Assembly: GCF_033439725.1 (NCBI RefSeq)
Contig: NW_026944384.1
Span: forward strand, 2,356,001 to 2,420,000
Length of the DNA stretch: 64,000 nucleotides
Direction: 5' to 3'
Source: Neurospora tetraspora
Lineage: Eukaryota; Ascomycota; Sordariomycetes; Sordariales; Sordariaceae
Part shown: piece after piece, positions 12,301 through 23,107 of the stretch
Numbering within the stretch: position 1 is the stretch's first letter
Layout of the letters: every line of letters begins with the position of its first letter
Position numbers and translations under genes: made by a program
Notes under the pieces: generated by a model
The model's input: only the letters and a program-made list of their open reading frames with translations
Told to the model about the DNA's origin: nothing
The model's database searches: none

Positions 12301-13472
12301 GAAAAGGTCCAACTATTTTCTGGTGTAGTGTAGGTGAACAGCTTGGATCGACTCGGGCAAAATGTAAAGCCGATTTTTGGATGAACCAATTTTGTTGGTG
12401 TCAGAATGGGAAATAGCCAAAATCCTTTCGCTTCGAGACAGTTTCAGTACCGCTGATGGTGTTGCAAAAAAGGCCCAGACTCTTCGTCATCAGTAATCAG
12501 TGCCCCTGGATGACTTCCAGATCTCATCCTTTTCTCGACCAAGATCGGCCATGATTGATGACGATATGTGCCTCCATGTTCCTATTTGATTAACTTCAGC
12601 TTGGTATTGAGATGAGTGAAGATGACTTGGAAAAGTTTGTCCATGGCTGATCACCTTGCTCTTCCGATTGTTACCATTCAAAGCAATGACAATATCTATC
12701 CACCAAATCTCCGGTGTTCATTCCACTTGCAGCAGGCGGAGTCTCGACAACACCAGACCTGTTTACGTATTGATATCTTCAACTCCGATATCTCTACGAC
12801 GATCTTCGAGACAACTCATCACCAAAAAGATCAGCCTTGCGAGGCATACTCGGACGTGTTCATGTCCACTCCCGACCTCCCGCAACATCATCGGGATCCC
12901 CGAGCCCGGTCCCCAGCTCCCGGCCACTCGCCGTGTGGAGTTGATCCAGTGTGGACTCGAAACGGGCTTAGCGCAGTGGCTTGGGCCGCTGCTTTACCGC
13001 ACTAGCGTACAGGTACAGTAGCGTCAGAATCCACCCTTCGTTACAAGCCGAGCCCGAGACATTCACTGGCATTGTTTCAAGGTTTCCGTAAGGTTTCTGT
13101 CACGCTAGGAATGGAAATCGCGGATTTCAGTGCCGGCCAGGGTTCATTCTTTCTTACGCAACTCTTCCTCAACACCAAGAAATCTAAGCCACGATATCGG
13201 GGTTAAGATATCGAAAAAGTCGGTCACAACATCAACATTTCCCCAGTATCGTATCGTATTGCAGATTTTGAAACAAGGAAGAAGCATCGAAAGTCAATCA
13301 CGGGATCATTCGTTATTCGCATCGCGAAACTCTCCGACTCGAAACGGGGTTTGGTCCGGTTTTCATCATCGCTTATACAACACCCAGAAGAGATATCGAA
13401 ATTGCTCCGGCATAAGCCCGTAAGCCAAAGTCAAGTCCCCGGCCTACCTGCCGGCCGTAAACACAAAACATC
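9376..13472. other. About 4.1 kb without a supported gene
   Basis: This separates the divergently transcribed Zn2Cys6 gene (-) and RIT1 (+). The composition is normal, not RIP-like. ORFs here are short (140 codons or less), overlap in several frames and resemble no family I know. Features seen are a TATG/TGTA-rich stretch near 9575-9600, purine-rich tracts near 10255-10300, and an inverted repeat at 11247-11266. It is most likely long upstream regulatory DNA and 5' leaders; an orphan or non-coding transcript cannot be excluded. Confidence 0.4.
11247..11266. repeat. Short perfect inverted repeat (GTAGGTA / TACCTAC)
   Basis: Seven-base arms, GTAGGTA at 11247-11253 and TACCTAC at 11260-11266, are separated by six bases. 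Similar GGTA/TACC words recur in other gene-free parts of the window, especially at 48.1-49.6 kb. It may be a protein-binding site or simply a common intergenic word. Confidence 0.4.
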
Positions 13473-15025
13473 ATGCCGGCTCCCACCCTGGCAGACATTG
13501 TCTTTTCGGAGCAAGCCAACCACAACTTCTCCAAGATCCTGGGAGATCTCAAGAAGTCGAATCTCTCCATCACCAATCGGCTCAAGTCCATACAGCACGA
13601 TGCCGCCTTTGTGCAGGAAGTAGCTGATGTCCTCGGCCTGCCGCTCGTGGCCAATGAACGATGCGGAAGCTGGTATATTGATCCCCAACTCAAGAGGTCG
13701 TCTGCTTACTTTAAGAGCACCGATGGGCATACGGGCCAGTGGAAGTTCAGCACGAGGAGGTTGAACTTTCATCTTTTGGAGGTCATTGGAAGACATGATG
13801 GGTTTGTTTACCTTCGCATGTCTCATAGCTAGTATCTCCTCTCACTCACTAACAATCATATCATGACCACCATAGATGCATCATCGTAGACTCAACCCGG
13901 CGCGGAAAGCGTAAGTCAAACACACACACCAAACCTCCACATACCATCAAGTGAACCACGAACTCACCACTCACTCATCCAGGCATGCCCGACGCCCTAA
14001 GCAAAACAATCCCAATCTGGTGCACCGTCCTCAACCAAGCCCTCTTCCCCTCCCACCCCTCCTCCTCTCACACCCTCCACGTTCCCCCAACCGTAGTCTC
14101 CGACTCCGAACGTTCCCAAATGTCCTCCCACCTCCCCCTTTTCCTTACCTCCCTCCTCGCCCTCCAACCCGACATCCCCTCCCTCCGCCACCACATCCAA
14201 AAACCTCTCCGTCCCCTCTGGGTAACCCCAGATGACGAACTGACTCCCGAAATGGTCGACGAGATCAAGACTGCCTACCACCCGGTCGTCTGCTGCACCA
14301 GCTCCCGCCGGGTGGTAGGCACGGAGATGAGTGAGGAGGGGTACATCCAGGGCGCGGGCGACGACACGGAGAACTGGGCGCATGGACTGACGGCGCCGCT
14401 GTTTTGGGGGAACCAGAGGCAGCTTTTGGGGACGCCCGAGGGGGATTTGCCCGGCTTGATAGAGATGCTGGTTGCGAATTCGGAGGCGGGCGGACAAGCG
14501 GTGGGGGAGTTGAAGAGGGTTGCGCCGAGACTGTTGGTGGGTGCGTTATCAGCTGAGAAGACGCTGGCTTCTTCCCAAGGAAAGGAGGTTTGTGTGGTTA
14601 CTCTGGTGCCGAAGACGACGGAAAAGGAGACGTGGGAGAAGTCGAAGAGGCATATGGAGGTTGGGTTGGGGAAGAGTAAGACTGCAAGCCGGTTTTTGAG
14701 GGAGGCGTTGCCGAGTATTTGCGAGTTTGTCTCGCGGTTCCTGCAAGCGCCCGAGACTACGGACGGGAAAGCAAACAAAGAGGTGGTGATCCTGTGCGAG
14801 TCCGGCAGGGACTTGTCGGTTGGAGTGGCACTGGCTCTTTACTGCTGGTGCTTCGTCGACTCGGCTGGGACCATCAGGTCTGCTGCAGTGGACCAGGAGC
14901 AGAATCACAACAAGGCTTCCATTAGGGTGAAGCTGGGTCATATCATGACAGCGTTTCCCGATGCCAACCCGAGCAGGGCGAGTCTTCAGAGTGTGAACAG
15001 CTTCCTGATGGACTGGCGGAAATGA
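13473..15025 (+). CDS. rit1: RIT1: initiator tRNA 2'-O-ribosyl phosphate transferase
   Basis: Exons 13473..13801, 13876..13910 and 13983..15025 give 468 aa. The 35-nt middle exon encodes CIIVDSTRRGK and links HDG to RMPDALSKTIPIWCTVLNQ, recreating the conserved Rit1 sequence. In yeast, Rit1 adds a phosphoribosyl group to A64 of initiator tRNA-Met, which keeps it out of elongation. Recognisable parts are the N-terminal LADIVFSEQANHNFSKIL and SIQHDAAFVQEVA, the NERCGSWYI motif, and a C-terminal DUSP-like domain with CESGRDLSVGVALALYC around residue 393. The length is somewhat below yeast Rit1. The first donor (GTTTGT) is weak, but the frame and family match leave little doubt. The 3' end is only 68 bp from the convergent HAD gene, so the mRNA tails probably overlap. 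Confidence 0.92.
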
Positions 15026-15093
15026 AAAGGGTTTGTTCTAATTCAATGCAAAACCAAAAAAGAAAATATGATGGATATCATCTAAAAACCCCT

Positions 15094-15903
15094 CTAATAG
15101 TCGCCCTTCTCTATCGCCGCCAAAAACCCCTCAAACTGGTTCCAATCATTCATGATAATGGACGCACCCGCCTGCGCCAGGACCTTCTCCATCTTAAGTC
15201 GTTCCTCGGCCTTGTAGGGTCCAACATAACCAATGACCTTGATCCCGGCCCTCGCCGCGCTCAGCGTCCCGCTCTTGCTGTCCTCCACAGCCACGCACTC
15301 CTCCGCCTTCTTGCCCAGCACCTTGAGGGCGTGCAGGTAGATGGCCGGGTCGGGCTTGCTCGTCGGCTTCTCCAGGCTCGTGGCCGCGCTGAACACCCTG
15401 TCGCCAAAGTACTTGTCCTGGCCGACCTTCTCGATGCTGGCCTTGACGCGGCGCAGCGCCGAGCTGCTCACGACCGCAAGCTCGTACTTGCCCTCGGCCG
15501 CCAGGCGCTCAAGCACGCCGTCGACGTTGGGGCAGGGAGACAGCTTCTCCTGTATCTTGGCGATCACAACGTCCTCTTCCTTCTTCACGTACGTCTCCAG
15601 TTCCTCGTCCGTGAGCGGGAAGCCGTACCGCTCCTGCAGCGAGCGCAGCATGCCCCGGAAGTTCTGGCCGACGAACTCGACGATGAGGGATTCGCCCGTG
15701 AAGGGCTTCTCGAGCGGGACGTTCTTGGAGGCGGCGATCTGGTTGATCAGTTCTGCGCAGCCTTCGAAGGCGACCTCCTCCGAGAGGACGAGAGTGTTGT
15801 CGCAATCGAAGAGGATGGTGTTGACCTGCGTGACGGATTGGCTGTCAGTGATTCGTACGTACAGAGCTGTATGGTCTGGGGGAATGTTTCTTACCTTGCC
15901 CAT
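15094..15903 (-). CDS. HAD-superfamily hydrolase (phosphatase-like)
   Basis: Minus-strand exons 15903..15895 and 15825..15094 give 246 aa. The first exon encodes only MGK; the 69-nt intron (GTAAGA...ACGCAG, with a CTGAC branch site) contains no stop and is in frame, but splicing yields MGKVNTILFDCDNTLVLSEE, the usual compact N-terminus. HAD motif I is DCDNT (Asp10, Asp12), motif II is VVSSSALRRVK, the motif III Lys lies in KPTSKPDPAIY, and motif IV is VAVEDSKSG. A helical cap lies between motifs I and II, as in phosphoglycolate phosphatase or beta-phosphoglucomutase relatives. Magnesium-dependent phosphate ester hydrolysis is expected; the substrate cannot be assigned from sequence. Confidence 0.87.
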   Translation of the reverse strand: MGKVRNIPPDHTALYVRITDSQSVTQVNTILFDCDNTLVLSEEVAFEGCAELINQIAASKNVPLEKPFTGESLIVEFVGQNFRGMLRSLQERYGFPLTDEELETYVKKEEDVVIAKIQEKLSPCPNVDGVLERLAAEGKYELAVVSSSALRRVKASIEKVGQDKYFGDRVFSAATSLEKPTSKPDPAIYLHALKVLGKKAEECVAVEDSKSGTLSAARAGIKVIGYVGPYKAEERLKMEKVLAQAGASIIMNDWNQFEGFLAAIEKGDY

Positions 15904-18266
15904 TTTGACTGATTGGTAGCTTATCGTTTGAATTGGGGTATAAAAGTGTCTTTAATTGATGACGTCGCAAGCGGTTTCGGTGTCTTTGGCCTTGATCTCC
16001 AAGAGTGATCGTCTAAAACAAATCGCCGAAAAGGATGAACGTGATGAGCAAATGGGTATCTCGTAAACACGAAGCAAGTTAAGCTATAAGCAAAAAGCGT
16101 ATACAGCAAGAGCAAAAGCACGTCTTCTAGAGACGAGGAGGATAGAGCGAGTGAGGGAGGAAGGTAGGTAGGCAGGAAGTTGAAGCCGTTCGTAGGGAGA
16201 AGAGAAGAAAGAGGGAAGAGTAAATAAGAGGAAAGGAAGAAAGACCGAGGTAAGAGCGGGAGAACTAAAGCATGAAGTACGTAGACGAGAAAGACTACTG
16301 AATCCAACCTAAGATACCGTATTACTTCCCGGTCTCGTTCTTCAACCCACCATCCAAGTCCAGGGCACAGACAACAAAAAAAGCAGGACCTGGGACCCAA
16401 GACAAGGACTCGCGCATCGCCCGTCTACGAGTTAGTTCCCAGGTCTGTTCCTGAAACTCCACCCCACCACATCACTACCCGGCCGCACATCTGTGCTCAC
16501 TGACAAAGCACGATGATCTTCCCGATCCTTTCTAGAGTTTCTCTGACCCCTCACAGCACCCCCTCTCGCCAACACCTCTTCCAGAGAAAGCGTGCAGATG
16601 GGTCCATGCCTTCTCAGACAGGATGTTGATCGTAGATCGGCGTCAGACTTGTGGTAGTGGGGGGGCCTGGTGATGTCATTGCCCGGACAGAAGCCCCACC
16701 GTGGTATATAGCGGGGCGGAGAAAGTACGCTAAAGACTTTCTAGTTGGTTAACAATAGCGCATAGAGAGTATATGACTGGAAGTTAGTTGGATAACTGCT
16801 ACTATCAATGAGACCAGAAACTCATGTGCAACTGCAGCCAAGGACAGCCCGGTCGAACCACCCGGACCTCACTGACAAACCGAAAACAGGTGAAAGCTCT
16901 CAATTCAATTCGAGTCCAGAACTTCACAGAAACCTTGGGATGAGGACCTGCAAATCACACTCCAAGCTTCTAATTTTGCAATTCCCTTCATAGGTATCAT
17001 CTTGAAGACCGTCCAGCACTAACACCGTGATCAAGTCAGAGCAGCCATCAGAGTCCAGAAAAGAAACAGTTCAAAAAACGACGGGATGCGGGAAAGGTAA
17101 GACCGAGTGGTTACTTCCGCTTCGCTTCCACTCTGCTTACCTTCGCACCTTAACCCGGCTTCAAAATGTCGCATTGCCATTCTCCCATTGTGAATTTGTG
17201 CCGCGTTTCCCGATCGACCGGCCGGCCGGTCATATGTCCCGTTGGGTAGGCGGGCCGGCTTAGAAATACAATGCCATTGTGCCTACTGCCTCGCGTCTGA
17301 GATTTAAGATCATTAAGTGAGAACAATGAAGAAGTGAGAAGTGAGTAAGTTGAATCACGGGCCTAAGGTAGTTGGGTTCGTCGGCTGCTTCATGTTAAGG
17401 TAAGATAGAGTGTGTTTGTTTGGTTATGTTGTAGTTGTCCTGTGTTGGGTTGTGTCGGGTTCGGAACTTGGGCTCATGTTCCCATATGTCGCTCCGCGTC
17501 GTCTTTCAGCAAGTTCTGATTTCTCTTCAAGGTCGAGTCGAGAAAGGGAGAATTTCTTTGGGCAAATTGGTTTTCATTCTGTAGTAACTATGTCCATCTA
17601 TCGGTTTTAACCACCCCGCTTGTTCGTCTATGGTTATGACCAGTTTTCTCTTTGCACGGTAGTTCACTGATGACGACAGAGGACTATCGCCTTAAACCCA
17701 TTCCGAGATGCAATGATCCGAGCGTCCTCTACAAACAGATATAGCCATTTGATATCTAAGCTTGGTGTCTCCGTTGAAGTTGACCGCACATGGCTTTCTG
17801 ACCATTGCCTGTTTGACCTTCAGAAAACGTAGATGCTAACAGAGACCCGTGCCCTTTCCTCATTATCATAATAATCGTCATCACCAGCTCCCACTACACA
17901 TGTCGCCTAGACCAACAATACCAATCTCAATGCGAGCCCTAACGTAGTGAAAGCTGAGCACAAAAAAGAATCGACTCCAGTAACGCCCAGATATGGTGGA
18001 CCATGGTCCAGGACCGCACGTGGCGGACAGAGACCAAATCAAACGCCCCCCCAAGGTAGAAGATAAATCCAACACGCCCACCCTTTTACATGCTTTCGAG
18101 GGGATGGGTCCGAACAAGTTCCCGAATGTTCTCAAAGGCCGGCGTCGGAGCTGTTCTTCAGGCCGATCCTGAAGACTGCCGGGCCCTTCTTGTTGAGGCG
18201 ACAAGAAGGACAGAGTATCCGAGATTGAACTACCGCAGAAAACCGATAGTCGTCGCTTAACCCCAT
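15904..18266. other. About 2.4 kb without a supported gene
   Basis: This runs from the start of the HAD gene to the 3' end of the J-protein gene, both on -. It should include the HAD promoter and the J-protein 3' UTR. A purine-rich stretch at about 16120-16260 gives a spurious Leu/Ser-rich minus-strand ORF. No recognisable exon was found. Confidence 0.4.
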
Positions 18267-19619
18267 TTAGAGGATTTCCTTCAATTTTTCCTTTTGTTCA
18301 GCCGTCAAGCTGGTGGGGAACTTGACATTGTACTTGACGATCAAGTTGCCCCGTTGGCCTGGTTGCTTCGAGATGGGCATGCCCTGGCCCGGGTATACAT
18401 CTGTGCTCCCAGGTTGTGTCGGGCCGGCCTTCTCAATGCTAATGGTCTTGCCGTCGATTGTTGGGATGGTCCTCTTCCACCCTGTCAATGCCTCCTTGAG
18501 GTCTAAGTCGACAGTGTGAATGAGGTCGTTGCCGTCCCGAGTGTAGAGCGGATGTGGTTTCTAATGCAGACACAGTCAGCTAGACGTTCCTCAAAATGAC
18601 AATGTGTGAGGAAAGGGGAGGGAAATTATACGTACCTCTTCGACGATGAATACCAAATCTTGCTGGCCACCCTCTTCTTGATCACCAACACCCTTGAACC
18701 GGATCTTGCTACCCTTCTTGAGGCCGGGCTTGATTGGTACCTCCAAGACGGTGTCGCTCGTCGTGCGCTTGCCGGTTTCGTCAAAGGTCTTGCGCTTGAT
18801 CTTCATCTTCTTCGTCGTGCCGTGGAACAGATCCTCGAGGGATACGGGCAAGGGGCGTTCAACTGTCGTGACTTCGGGTGTTGCTTGGCGGGCACTGCGC
18901 ATGTTGTCGCCGCCGAAGGCGGTTCTCGTAGACCCCGGCCGTCGGGAACCTGCACCACCGCGCGCAGCATTAAAGAGGATGTCTTCAAGACCAATTCCGC
19001 CCATGCCACCGCCCATGCCACCGCCACCGCCCATCTTTTCATCCCGGAATGCATCCCGGAAGAGATCCTCGGGGTTGCTAAAGTTGAATCCATAGGAAAA
19101 TGTTCTCGCACCTCCTCCGCCGCCAGGCATGCCTCCTCCTCCAAAGAAGGAAGCAAAGCCCTCGGGCATGCCACCGGCTCCTCCGGCAAATGGGTTTGCG
19201 CCTCCCTCGGGCGGGGGCGCGCCGCCTCTCAGGATGAACTCAAGGCCAAACTGATCGTACATCTTGCGTTTCTCGGGATCCGAAAGGATTTCGTACGCCT
19301 GGGAGCACTCCTTGAATTTTTCGGCAGCCTCCGGGTTGTCCTTGTTCTTGTCGGGGTGCCATTTTAGGGCGGCTTTCCTGGTGAGGGGTCAGCAGGGGTC
19401 CAGCTTGAAAGCTGTAAGAGGGGATGACGTGAATTGCCAAAGTGAAAGAATGATGGCATCGGAAAGAGGAGATCTCCCCCTCGATCATATACTGCGAGAG
19501 CAATGATATGGGCTTTCGGGCTGGTGAGGATATGCTTACCTGTAGGCTTTCTTGATCTCGTCCTGGGTAGCCGTGGGGCTGATCTCTAGCGTGTCGTAGA
19601 GCTTCGTTTCTCTAACCAT
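18267..19619 (-). CDS. Sis1-type class II J-protein (Hsp40)
   Basis: Minus-strand exons 19619..19540, 19377..18636 and 18560..18267 give 371 aa. The J-domain comprises about residues 1-70 with the HPD motif at 34-36 ([10 protein letters not shown]). The intron at 19539..19378 falls inside the J-domain (Arg27). A Gly/Phe/Met-rich region follows, with runs such as [18 protein letters not shown]. The C-terminal substrate-binding and dimerisation domains include [35 protein letters not shown] and [20 protein letters not shown]. There is no Cys-rich zinc domain, so this is class II (yeast Sis1, fission yeast Psi1), not Ydj1. It works with cytosolic and nuclear Hsp70, stimulating its ATPase and delivering substrates, and is associated with translating ribosomes. 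It is essential in yeast. Heat-shock control is likely but not proven here. Confidence 0.93.
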
Positions 19620-21213
19620 CTTTGTGACGCGATATCAGAGACGAGTGTGCTGTATGGGAATCTAGTAAGAATAAAGAGGTTTATCGCGAAGCTTGATTAG
19701 AGCCGCGAAAGGTTTCGGTGGTCGTTAGGTGCAAGGGAACGATCAACCCGACGTGTTTTGTATTGTTGTGGTGGTGCGGGTAGTGTAATTAAGGTAAGGT
19801 AGCGATGACAGATGCGTGTTAGACGTCAGCGATTCTATAGCGCTCGTGGGTCTCTTGGATGGCTCGTGAAAGCGCCTGTTAAGGTCGTTCTTTGCTGGAA
19901 TGCGCGGGAGCAAATTCGCAACGCAAGAGTATAGATTTTAGATATTGAACAGAATTGAGATGCAATAGCGAGTTGGAGAGTGAAGCTATCACTTCGTGGA
20001 AGAGGGAGGGACAAAGCCGTAAAATGCCTTAGCGAAGGGCGTGTGTATCAGGAGTAGGAGGTTGTAGAACCTTCGACCGTGAGCCTATCGGCTTCCAAGA
20101 CCTGGAGATAGTGACGCAGGGCTCGCGTAGTGGGTACATGTGGGAAGTAGCGTCTGTTAGTGATCTCCACCTCCCCGGGCAGTTTGCTACTGCAGGGAAA
20201 GAGTCACACTAACACGTATGAGTCCGGGTCAGGTCCCCGCCAATTGATGCGGGCCGCCAAGCCAGCTAGCAAGCTCCATCAGTTGACCCTCACTTGACCT
20301 CGGCGAAACTGTCAGCAGTCTGCTGAGTGGTTGGGACGGGAGCATCAAGGATGGACATCATCACCCAGCACCTTCGATGGGCTGCCTATCACCGATATTT
20401 GAAGTTTGATCCAGCTCAATTTGTCATATTAGTATACCCATTCGCTCTCAATCCCATTCTTCTAGTATTCGTATGAAACACCATCGATTGCCGTGAATTG
20501 CGAGTCTAGATCAATCATCCTTACGTTGTGCCCTATGGTAGGGTAGCGAAGGAGGTTACGCCATCTCATGGAAGCTAACAGCTAGCAACGGCCGCACTCG
20601 ATCTTTCATTAACAGCCCCATGACAAAGAACATCCGCGGGCGGTTTTCATTTGGCATTTCCCCAAGGTAATATTGAAATGGAGCAAAGCACCACACAAAC
20701 CAGACCTGGATAGCCCACCACAAAAACTTGTAGCTAGGAGCAGATCTAGTCAAAGCAGGTCTTCGAGAACTTCTCCATATGAAGGGTTAGATCAGTTTGT
20801 CAAATATCAGCCATCAACCACTAAAGAGAAGCAAAGCAAAACTCTACTTCTCAAATCACGACAATACAGAGCAGATCTATTAGTTAATTCGCATTAACGG
20901 GGGGACGAGAAGCAAAAACTTGGCAGTTTTTAGGGCAAAGCTCAACTATATTCCAAACAGAAAAGAACATCTGCCCAAGTTATTTGATCTCCATCTCTAA
21001 GATCCGAAGCAAGCTCTCCTTTTATCCCTGAGGACGTACAGATCTGAGGCCTACTGTCATGACCCTCCGGGATAAGCCCGGTTGACCTGCTCCTATCTAT
21101 TTGTCCACTGTGCTTCTGATAACCCCTGACGAAGGCAAAAAGTGCAAAAAGTGCAAAAAACACCCCAAATTAATATCGAACAGAATAATCCGCGTTGCTC
21201 GGTGTGCCCTAAT
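19620..21213. other. J-protein promoter region, no gene seen
   Basis: This is upstream of the J-protein gene and downstream of the DUF6454 gene, both on -. A heat-shock-element core (GAA-N2-TTC) occurs at 20067-20074, roughly 450 bp ahead of the start. One core alone is weak evidence, since HSF sites usually contain three or more units. No exon was recognised. Confidence 0.35.
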
Positions 21214-22286
21214 TCAAGCCGCCTCGTACACATAGAGTGTCGAATTCCTTTCATCGGGCAAAAAGAACAGCCTCATTTTACCATCCACGACAGCCACGTC
21301 CATCGGATTCTTGGTCATTGCCGCACCAAGTTCCGACACCAAGGTCACGGGAACCTCGTGTAAAGGAACCATAGTCTCCATGTCCACTATCGCGAGACCG
21401 CCGATTCGCGTGTTGGCCAGGTCTGCAACGCCAGAGCATAACATCACCGGCCGGGACCCATAGAGCTCGTAACGACCCAGGAATTTGCAATCCTGATAGT
21501 CGACGAAGCTGCTCGGGTTTCTGACCTCTGCCTTGGGTCGAGTAAACTCGGGCGGCGCCTGATGCTTGTCGTGCCCGTTCCAGATCGACGCTTTGCGCGA
21601 CCCCCAGTTCAAGGTGACAACGGTTCCGGATTTTGTGTCGTGGACCGCTCCTCCCTGGTGGTCTGCAGCACTCAGGATGGGCTCTGGTACCAGCGTGTCG
21701 GGGCGCATCCTCACAAGCGTTCCTGTTGTGTTGGGACGGTATTGGGAGAGGGTGGCCCAGATGTAGGTTCCATCATAGTCAACGCCGCCGTTGTGGTACT
21801 ACTTGTGCTGTCAGCTGCGGTAACACTGTAAGAACGAGGTCGCGCAACGGATGGACAGACCTCGAGAGACTTGGCTTGTGAGATTGAGGCATCAGCAATA
21901 CGCTTCCCTTTGCCATCAAAGATGATCATATGGGCGAACCCTTCGCCAGCTGTTCGATCCGTGCCATTGATGGTCTCATTGTATTTGGACGTTGGAACAA
22001 TGTATTCACCAGCCGATACGAAGTAGCGATCATTGCCAATGCGAACTATGCCTTCGGGTTCGTAGGTGTCGCCTTCGAACTTGACCTTATCGACAAGCTT
22101 CCATTTTGTTGAACGATCAAGTTCCACAAATTGCCGAATGATCTCTTTTGCGTCGGAAGCAGCGCCGGGTAACGGGTGAGGGTGAGGGACAAAGGGCACG
22201 TCGGGTTGAAGGATGGTGATGTTGAGACCTGCTGGTTGAGGAGGCTTGGAAAAGAGCAGAGAGAGAACGGTAAGTGCTCTCAACAT
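21214..22286 (-). CDS. Secreted DUF6454-type protein
   Basis: Minus-strand exons 22286..21861 and 21798..21214 give 336 aa. The frame is open further upstream to 22457, but ATG 22286 gives a proper signal peptide (MLRALTVLSLLF) and is preferred. The splice joins SLE to YHNGGVDYDGTYIWATLSQY using a TAG acceptor. Family landmarks are the N-terminal YEPEGIVRIGNDRYFVSAGEY, then YRPNTTGTLVRM, HQGGAVHDTKSGTVVTLNWG and SSFVDYQDCKF, then GVADLANTRIGGLAIVDM. The pattern of short strand motifs suggests a beta-propeller-like fold. Potential N-glycosylation sites (NIT, NET, NGT) fit secretion. The biochemical role is unknown. The DUF assignment is from memory of the family pattern, so treat it as likely, not certain. 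Confidence 0.75.
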
Positions 22287-23107
22287 CTTGCCGATCAGGC
22301 AAATCGTATAATTTGAAGATGTTTGAGGGATGCAGTTCTTACTCGATGTCACTGGTTGTTTGCCAAGGTCAGTGGCATTCCCTCCCGGAGGATCCAAACA
22401 ACGAAATGCGGAGCATTGGATGCGGGGACACGGGCCGGGGACGGGAATTATCAACATTCAAACATGACATTGCCCGACGACCGACCGGCCGTCTTGCCGT
22501 GCAGCGGTCCGGATTCATCATTTATCTTCTATCCGAGATCCAGAAGTCAAATTATGCACTAAAAAAAACCAGGAGGCCGTTGAGTTACGAACTCATCCTA
22601 CTGTGGAATACAACAACACAACGCAGAGCTGGATCTATAGACTGATATGAAAGAAGCCGTCCACGCACTCGACATCGTGGTTCTTCTTTTTTTGTGAAGT
22701 CATCTTCAAGTCTCGGGCATGATTGTGACCTGAAGCTCAATTTCTAACTTATCCAACCGACAGTTCCGCATCTGTGCAGTGTTCCTTCCCAAAGGAACTA
22801 TACCACCGATTGCTTTTCGGGCCTTCCCTTCTGGCTTCTGGTCTCATATTGGATCGAGGAAAGGTCGCACCTGCCAGATTTCGAGTTGTTTCCAAGACCC
22901 TACTTCACCCACAGAATCCAATGTGATCATTTCCTCCGGTTTCCCCTCTGTTCGTTCACTTATCTCCTAGGTCTCTTCTGCACTTCCAGATCGCAGCCGT
23001 TGCTCCTCGCTCGCCAGCATTGAACACAGCCAGTTCTCGCCTTTCGTTGCTTGACTGAATCCAAGGTCTTTGCACCCCAACAGTGGTTCGGAAACAGAAT
23101 CGTCAAG
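22287..23107. other. Divergent promoter region
   Basis: About 820 bp separates the starts of the DUF6454 gene (-) and the eL43 paralogue (+). The part from 22780 on the + side is pyrimidine-rich, as is common ahead of fungal ribosomal protein genes. No TATA box was recognised and no other gene seen. Confidence 0.4.

Noticed and set aside
22287-22457. N-terminal extension of the DUF6454 protein
   Set aside because: The frame is open, but the extension is Pro/Cys-rich without pattern and would move the signal peptide inside the protein.
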